Source: Polytrichum commune
Taxonomy: Eukaryota > Streptophyta > Polytrichopsida > Polytrichales > Polytrichaceae
NCBI GenBank assembly: GCA_950295325.1
Contig: OX485809.1
Location: forward strand, 31,820,144-31,884,143
Direction: 5' to 3'
Length of the DNA: 64,000 nucleotides
Shown: positions 58,950-64,000 of the stretch, one piece after another
Layout: every line of letters starts with the position of its first letter
Position numbering within the stretch: the stretch's first letter is position 1
The notes under the pieces: model-generated
The model's input: only the letters and a program-made list of their open reading frames with translations
The model's database searches: none
What the model was told of the DNA's origin: nothing
Made by a program: the position numbers and the translations under genes

Positions 58950-60855
58950 GTGGCAACATAGGTTCGGACTCTTAGGGCATCTCCACTGACATAATTCCTT
59001 CCAATGATTCCCCACTACAAAGTAGTGATGGAAGAGCTTGTGGAGTACTAGATGGAGGGCCCTTAACCCTTAAGCGTCTTAGAAGCCCATTATGGACTGT
59101 CCAAGCACAAAAACATGTATTGAGCTATATACTTTCATGTTTATCCAATTGTGCCAAATGTGACTTTGTGTAGAACCAACTCATTGTTCAAGTTCATTTT
59201 TCAAACCATTTGATACCTTAATATTTTCAAGTTTTGGGTTCGAATACAAAGCTTGAATGATCATGGATGTAAATACATACTTCAAATTTTGATTTTTAAT
59301 TTCAAATACAAGCATGTAATAATTTTCTCCTTGATATAAGATAGTGTAGAAAATAAACTTTCAAACCCATCAATAAAGAAATAAAAGTGGTTCCGACTTG
59401 CGGGTGAGGCTCATAGAAAGTTCTGTGTGTATATTTCGTACAATGAGCTTCTGCATCCTTTAAGGGTTAAATCTATGATGGCAAAGACAACACAATTAAG
59501 TTTTTGGGACCTCCTCTTTCCACCTCTTAAACTTTAAGGGGATTTTAGGATCTAAAATAGGGTGTGCGCATGGGACCCATTGTCCTAAATCCTATATCAA
59601 TCTATGAAAGGCTAGCTTGGCCCACCCATCCTAGTATGACAAGCTAGAAACTTGGTTTTTATTAGCCTGACACCACTCCTTATGGAAGACAATTTAAGCA
59701 TTAAGAAAAATGGGTTGACTTTGTGTTAATTCTCATAAACTCATGTTTTGGGACTAAACCCATGATTTCGTATGCTTTACTTAACAAATAACTCTAACAC
59801 CAAAGATACCCAAAGCATATTTTTGGAAGGTGCAAAATGTTGTACCCATTTCACATTATAATGCATGCACGTTCCTCAACCATGTATGACAAACTTTACA
59901 AGAGATGAGTTCACCTAAGCATCACTACACTAAATATTTTATTTAGTGTCACTTACTATTTGTAATCACACAATGCTATAATTGTATATTGTATATTTCA
60001 TTTTTTGAGATGGAGGGAAAAGGTGTATTGATGAGAATCACAATCGCAACTACACTAAATAGTCCTATTAGTGAGCCATACAAATTCTCTAGTCAAGGTG
60101 GAATTAATATGGGTTTAAGACCCCGGGTTTTCCCCTAAGTTTTCATGAAGACTTCTGACCCACACTAATTGGACAAAAGTAGTACAAAATGAAATAATCA
60201 CCTCCACTAAGTTTTTAGAAAGACAATTAATGTGGCCTACATCAATCCTCTTGGTAAAAATTAGTGTGAGGTCTAGAAAGGTATTGTGGACCACAACAAT
60301 AGAAGTATTTAGTGTACTCTTGTAGCCCACTCACACACAACAAAAGTCCAATGTTTCGGAACGTCAAGGACCCTCCCCAAAGTTGGGGAGCTACCTTTTT
60401 GTGCACTTTAACACTAGACGATTGAGAAAGTTCTAACGTCCAAAATCGGAGTTGAACACGGTCGTCAAATTTTTGAAACATCAATGACTTTCAAACACAA
60501 TAAGGCAAAAGATCAAAATACCTTCCTCGTGGCATATCCTAGCTTGCAATTGGTGACAACCCTATCGGTTCCTCATCCTTGTGTGCAACTCACGACTTTC
60601 AACCATATCACGTCACCCGAACGTTGGAGATCTCAAAAACTTTTTGCACTTGCACACATGAGGTTGCAATTTGAAACGTAGCATGTTACAAAACGTCCAA
60701 CATGTGACGTGTGTGAGTGGCCTATTACTTGCCCACTAGGGTTTTGGGAGTAGTCGCAATGGTTCTAGTTTACTTTCTTTGGCTTTATTTTGTTTGTAGT
60801 TATTAAGGTAGACATTGTGCCTAATTCGGTGTCTCATCCAAAACAACATCTACAT
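58950..60855. other. Intergenic, no gene seen
   Basis: Contains a single-arm fragment of MITE family C near 59935-59990 (TATTTAGTGTCACTTACTATT). Otherwise no recognisable feature. Confidence 0.45.
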
Positions 60856-60859
60856 ATTG

Positions 60860-61060
60860 AGTGGTGTGTGGTAAGGCGTGGATCTAAGAACAAACGCTGA
60901 AAAGAAATGTGTTGAAATGAGATTGGACTAGGTGCTCGTAATTTCATATCTATTCTTGAGATAGTAGTCAACATAATTGGGGGACCTATATGATCATTTA
61001 ATAACTTAGGGAATCTTCACTTTGCCAATGAAGAGGATATTTATACGAGCTCCAAAAATT
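60860..61060 (-). repeat. Dispersed repeat A, copy 6 (inverted)
   Basis: The reverse complement has CCCCCAATTATGTTGACTAC, GCACCTAGTCCAATCTCATT and TGTTCTTAGATCC, in family order. Confidence 0.7.
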
Positions 61061-61064
61061 ATGG

Positions 61065-62005
61065 GGGAAGTGGGTATAAACACAATTTGGATTTGCTATA
61101 AATTTTGTGCTAATTATGTGTTTTATATCCTACTAGAAGTGGGTGTAGAGAGAAAAGCTTTGTTTTGAGACCCCTTTACCTTATGTGGCACCAAGAGAGA
61201 ACTTGAGGCCAAAACATGGGAGAAGATTTGTAGGAGGTATATAGTAGAGTCGTCCATAATCAATCACTTAAGAGATTTTGTGCTAAATCTAGAGAAGTAC
61301 AAGGTGGTGCAAATTTTTTCTTTTAGGAAGATGGAAATCAAGAGGATTTAAAAGAAATTGGTAATTTTATTCCTTCAATTAAACTTACTGTGAGTTTCTG
61401 TAGCCAAAATTTGGTCCGAACATATTACCGATGTCTAGAATATACCATAACTACTTATTTTGAGACAAATTTCTCCTCATGTCAGCACTCAAAACTAGGG
61501 ACATGTGCCGCGGCACTATTGAATTTGGCTTGATCAAAATTCAAGTCTTAACCTTATTGAAATCCAATCCTAGCCTAATCGAAATTCCAATACCCTATAG
61601 ATGCATGATGGGGTCTTGATCGAGAATAGATGGTTTGACTCTATATATTCTTAGGGTGAGTTTTAATGTAAGCCGCTCACCCACTAGATTCTAGATAATA
61701 GTGGGTCAGAGTGTTTGCATGTAGCTAAGCATTGTTTGCCATCCAATCACATTCTGGTGGTCCACTAGAATGTGGAGGGCCATGAACATGGCCTTTAGAC
61801 ATCCATGCGCCCACTAAAGACTCTCTAACCTACAAGTGCCAATCACCAAAGGATTAGCACCAGTTAAAGACTCAAGAGAACCAATGATGGTCTAGAACTC
61901 CAACTTTGGTAACCAGGAGGAGGAGGTTAGAATGTGGGCCCAAATTTGAGAAGATGGGAGTAGTTACACTAAACATGAAATTTAGTATCATATGGTATTT
62001 TATGT
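61065..62005. other. Intergenic, no gene seen
   Basis: Holds the second copy of the AATCACTTAAGAGATT block (61258-61395) and a decayed family C fragment near 61969. The latter abuts the hAT element insertion site. Confidence 0.45.
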
Positions 62006-62059
62006 CACTATGGTAATCAGTGTATATGTTTGACAAAGTTTTTGCAAGTTTTTCTCTTT

Positions 62060-62195
62060 TGACACGCAAAAACTTGCACAAAAAAAAATGCACGTCAATT
62101 GACACGCACAATCTAGAAATTGACACGTACTGTGACTTGTGAAGAAGAAAACCACACGTCAATTGACACACTAGAAATTGAAATGACACGTATTA
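62060..62195. repeat. Subterminal TGACAC motif array of the hAT element
   Basis: CACGTCAATTGACAC occurs twice (about 62092 and 62154), with TTTTGACACGCA, AAATTGACACGTA and AAATGACACGTA between. The right end has GTCAATTGACATTC and AACGTCACGTGACACT. Confidence 0.75.
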
Positions 62196-62204
62196 CTTGA
62201 GTAC

Positions 62205-62210
62205 TATAAA
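62205..62210 (+). promoter_or_regulatory. TATA box within the hAT element
   Basis: TATAAA lies about 150 bp before the first ATG (62359), which opens a 9-codon ORF ending at 62388. The dimerisation-domain ORF follows. Confidence 0.6.
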
Positions 62211-62400
62211 GTGCAGCTCAAGTATCCGGAAAACATAACCCATAACAGTAGGAGAACTTCCTACACTCACTCACATACTTAAGTTCAACTTTGCTCTTGC
62301 AATTTCCTTTGTAACCGGGAGCTAAGACAGTGATCGGAGAGCGAGACTAACTAGGAACATGGCGAGGCAAATGTTTCAATACACTTAAGAAGAGAGTGAC

Positions 62401-62760
62401 ATGTGTAAGGGAGAACTCTTGGAATTTACGGAAACACTTCGACATGAGTGTGAGAACAAAACGATATTTGAGGCTTGGCGCATATGTGGTAGCAATTTGG
62501 AATGGCACACAAATTGGCCTAAACTTATGCAACTTTGGCAAAAGATTATACTCATTCCATCAAGTATAGATGTTTGTGAGAGAGGATTTTCCAAACAAAA
62601 TGCAATCAAAAGCCACTTGCGCAATAGGTTGAACTTGAAGACCCTTGATGCTCTTATGCAAGTTTTTCTTTGTGGGCTTGAAGTGGATGCAATGGATTGG
62701 GCTACCATCTTCAACATTTGGAGAAACATGCGAGACCGAAGGATACTTACATTCGATTGA
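62401..62760 (+). CDS. hAT transposase C-terminal dimerisation domain, truncated but open
   Basis: An uninterrupted 119-aa frame. Residues about 52-82 carry the hAT dimerisation core (LIPSSIDVCERGFSKQN followed by KSHLRNRL). The usual full transposase is 600-800 aa, so the N-terminal zinc finger and the DDE catalytic part are gone. The element's likely original start codon at 62359 now leads into a stop at 62388, 12 bases before this frame. The internal deletion seems to have joined leader and C-terminus. The frame has no stop or shift, unlike other transposase debris here. It could be expressed as a dimerisation-only peptide; expression is not shown. Confidence 0.7.
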   Translation: MCKGELLEFTETLRHECENKTIFEAWRICGSNLEWHTNWPKLMQLWQKIILIPSSIDVCERGFSKQNAIKSHLRNRLNLKTLDALMQVFLCGLEVDAMDWATIFNIWRNMRDRRILTFD

Positions 62761-62974
62761 TAGTTTTTTTTTGTTACAAATCAAGTTTGTTTTTTATTAT
62801 TCAAAATATTAGTTTTCTAAAATATTGTGTAAGCCAAAAATTGAGGTGACATTTTGGAATAAAATGTAGATGTCAATTGACATTCATTTTTGTTTTTGAA
62901 AACGTCACGTGACACTTTGGATTTGAGGTTGAACGTCACATGAAATTTGTCAAACATACACACTGATGGTAATT

Positions 62975-63240
62975 TTGCATGAAGCATCTGAGACGGCAAT
63001 TTTGCAAGGCTTAAAACATCCGTTCTTTTATTGAAGTTGAAAACGGATGGTTTTAACCAATAATAGAGGGACCAACCTCAAAACCCAGCTCCTCAAAGTT
63101 AGGCACATGTCAAGGCCAACATTCTTTACCTTGGCTTGCCAAACTCTATTTTGAAACTTGTGTTTTCGATCTTCCCTTCAGGAGTTGTGGGATATGCTCC
63201 CGGACAAAACCTTCTTCTTCTTTGAATTGTAGCATGTTTC
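62975..63240. other. Flank between the hAT element and the LINE fragment
   Basis: Too short and unremarkable to assign. It may be the diverged 5' part of the LINE fragment that follows. Confidence 0.35.
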
Positions 63241-63244
63241 AAGA

Positions 63245-64000
63245 TTTTACGTATATCTCAATAAGCAAAAAGCATATGCTTATAGGAAAGAAGAATTGGA
63301 CACTAAGTCTAGGCTTGAAGTGGCCACTTTTAGCCTACATGAAGACGTTTATATTGTTGACAAACATGGGGAGGTGAGTGAACTTAAAAGGGCTTTAGAT
63401 GAGATTGAGACTAGGAAGACTAGAGGCGCAACAATGAGGTCAAGGGTGAAATGGAAAATAGTTGGAGACAAATGTATTGTGGAATTTTATTTTCTTAAAC
63501 AATTCAGGAAAAGAATTCAACTACCATCATCTATGAGATAGTCGGGGGAGGGAGTTCACTAAGAGAAATGATCTAGATAGAATTTGTCATGGCTTTTATC
63601 AATGTCTATACAAACATAAAGATATTTTAGAGGAAGACCTCAACAAAGTTTTTGAGGGCTTCCCAGTCTTTGTTACCCATGTAATGAATGAGTGCAATCT
63701 ATAATTTTTTGGCCAAAAAGCTATAGCTTAGGCATCAACCCATTTTGAGAGATATCATTAGTCTAGAGCAAAAATGCTTTCCTTCCACTTACGTTTACAC
63801 TAAAAAATATTATGTTGACTTAAGAAGCACTCCATTGGGCTAAAACTTCAAGACAACTATTTTTTCTTTCTTAAACTTGACTTTTCCAAAGCATACGACA
63901 AGGTGTCTTGGAGATTCCTTTTATTTGCAATGCAAAAGATGGGTATTAGTGAGCAATGCATTAAGTGGGTCAAAATGCTTTTTGGTAATGTTCATGTGGC
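63245..64000 (+). pseudogene. LINE (non-LTR retrotransposon) fragment, continues past the window
   Basis: The first block (63296-63541) has EIETRKTRGATMRSRVKW and VGDKCIVEFYF, the linker between endonuclease and reverse transcriptase in plant LINEs. The second, after several stops, has FFLKLDFSKAYDKVSWRFLL from about 63861, the reverse-transcriptase motif with the first catalytic Asp (LDFSKAYD). It then reads MQKMGISEQCIKWVKMLF to the window end. In-frame stops between the blocks make it defunct. Confidence 0.85.

Larger units (their letters stand above)
62018..62965. mobile_element. 948-bp hAT element, deletion derivative
   Basis: The terminal inverted repeat CAGTG(T)(A/G)TATGTTTGACAAA matches at 19 of 20 positions between ends. 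A perfect 8-bp duplication, ATGGTAAT, flanks it (62010-62017 and 62966-62973). Both features, including the CAGTG start, are typical of hAT elements. Subterminal regions are dense in TGACAC / GTGTCA and TGTCAATTGACA motifs, as expected of transposase-binding subterminal repeats. It retains a promoter-like 5' region and the transposase C-terminal domain only. Confidence 0.92.

Noticed and set aside
61872..62189. A 105-codon minus-strand ORF
   Set aside because: It crosses the hAT terminus and target duplication, and its cysteine-containing repeats are translations of the subterminal DNA repeats.
62060..62195. ACGT-core array read as an ABA-responsive promoter
   Set aside because: The repeats lie inside a hAT element bounded by TIRs and an 8-bp duplication, and similar motifs occur at its other end, so subterminal transposase-binding repeats explain them better.

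Overview
The window is a nuclear stretch of a land-plant genome, AT-rich and poor in genes. The plant assignment rests on three intron-containing genes with clear plant relatives, a TTTAGGG-type telomeric tract at 58917-58946, Stowaway- and PIF/Harbinger-type MITEs, and GT-AG introns. Low gene density and many decayed repeats suggest a medium to large genome. A seed-free plant (lycophyte, fern or bryophyte) is possible, but the lineage cannot be fixed from sequence alone.

Three host genes could be rebuilt exon by exon, with reading phase kept at every junction. (1) 14589-17708 (+): a secreted desiccation-related protein of the PCC13-62 / ferritin-like family, 3 exons, 308 aa. (2) 22249-28409 (-): a RhoGAP-like protein of the At5g61530 type, 9 coding exons including a 19-nt microexon, 437 aa, with Lys in place of the arginine finger. 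(3) 44201-47368 (+): an ankyrin-repeat / SAM-methyltransferase fusion of the RMT2 type, 4 exons, 344 aa, with telo-box motifs just upstream. They look like independent housekeeping or stress genes; nothing suggests an operon or shared pathway.

The rest is mostly transposable-element debris, much of it with diagnostic ends. 0-14 kb holds Stowaway-like MITEs, a decayed hAT-like transposase gene interrupted by a 925-bp TIR element, a ~400-bp repeat family, an 827-bp element whose terminal inverted repeats are G/C homopolymers flanked by an 8-bp duplication, and a 5'-truncated SINE. 18-22 kb holds a PIF/Harbinger remnant and a related MITE. 29-43.5 kb has decayed tandem repeats, a 973-bp solo LTR with 5-bp duplications, and an AT-rich desert. 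46-54 kb has a foldback element in an intron, a 1.49-kb Harbinger-like element, second copies of several families and a full SINE with 15-bp duplications. 54-64 kb has hairpin MITEs, a Tc1-like DD34E transposase pseudogene, nested Harbinger-like MITEs, the telomeric tract, a 948-bp hAT deletion derivative encoding only the dimerisation domain, and a LINE fragment running off the end.

No CRISPR array, rRNA, convincing tRNA gene or virus-like gene cluster was seen. The most promising items are the homopolymer-ended element family, the hAT derivative with an intact dimerisation-only ORF, the Tc1 DD34E transposase in a plant context, and exon-like sequence inside intron 2 of the desiccation-related gene.
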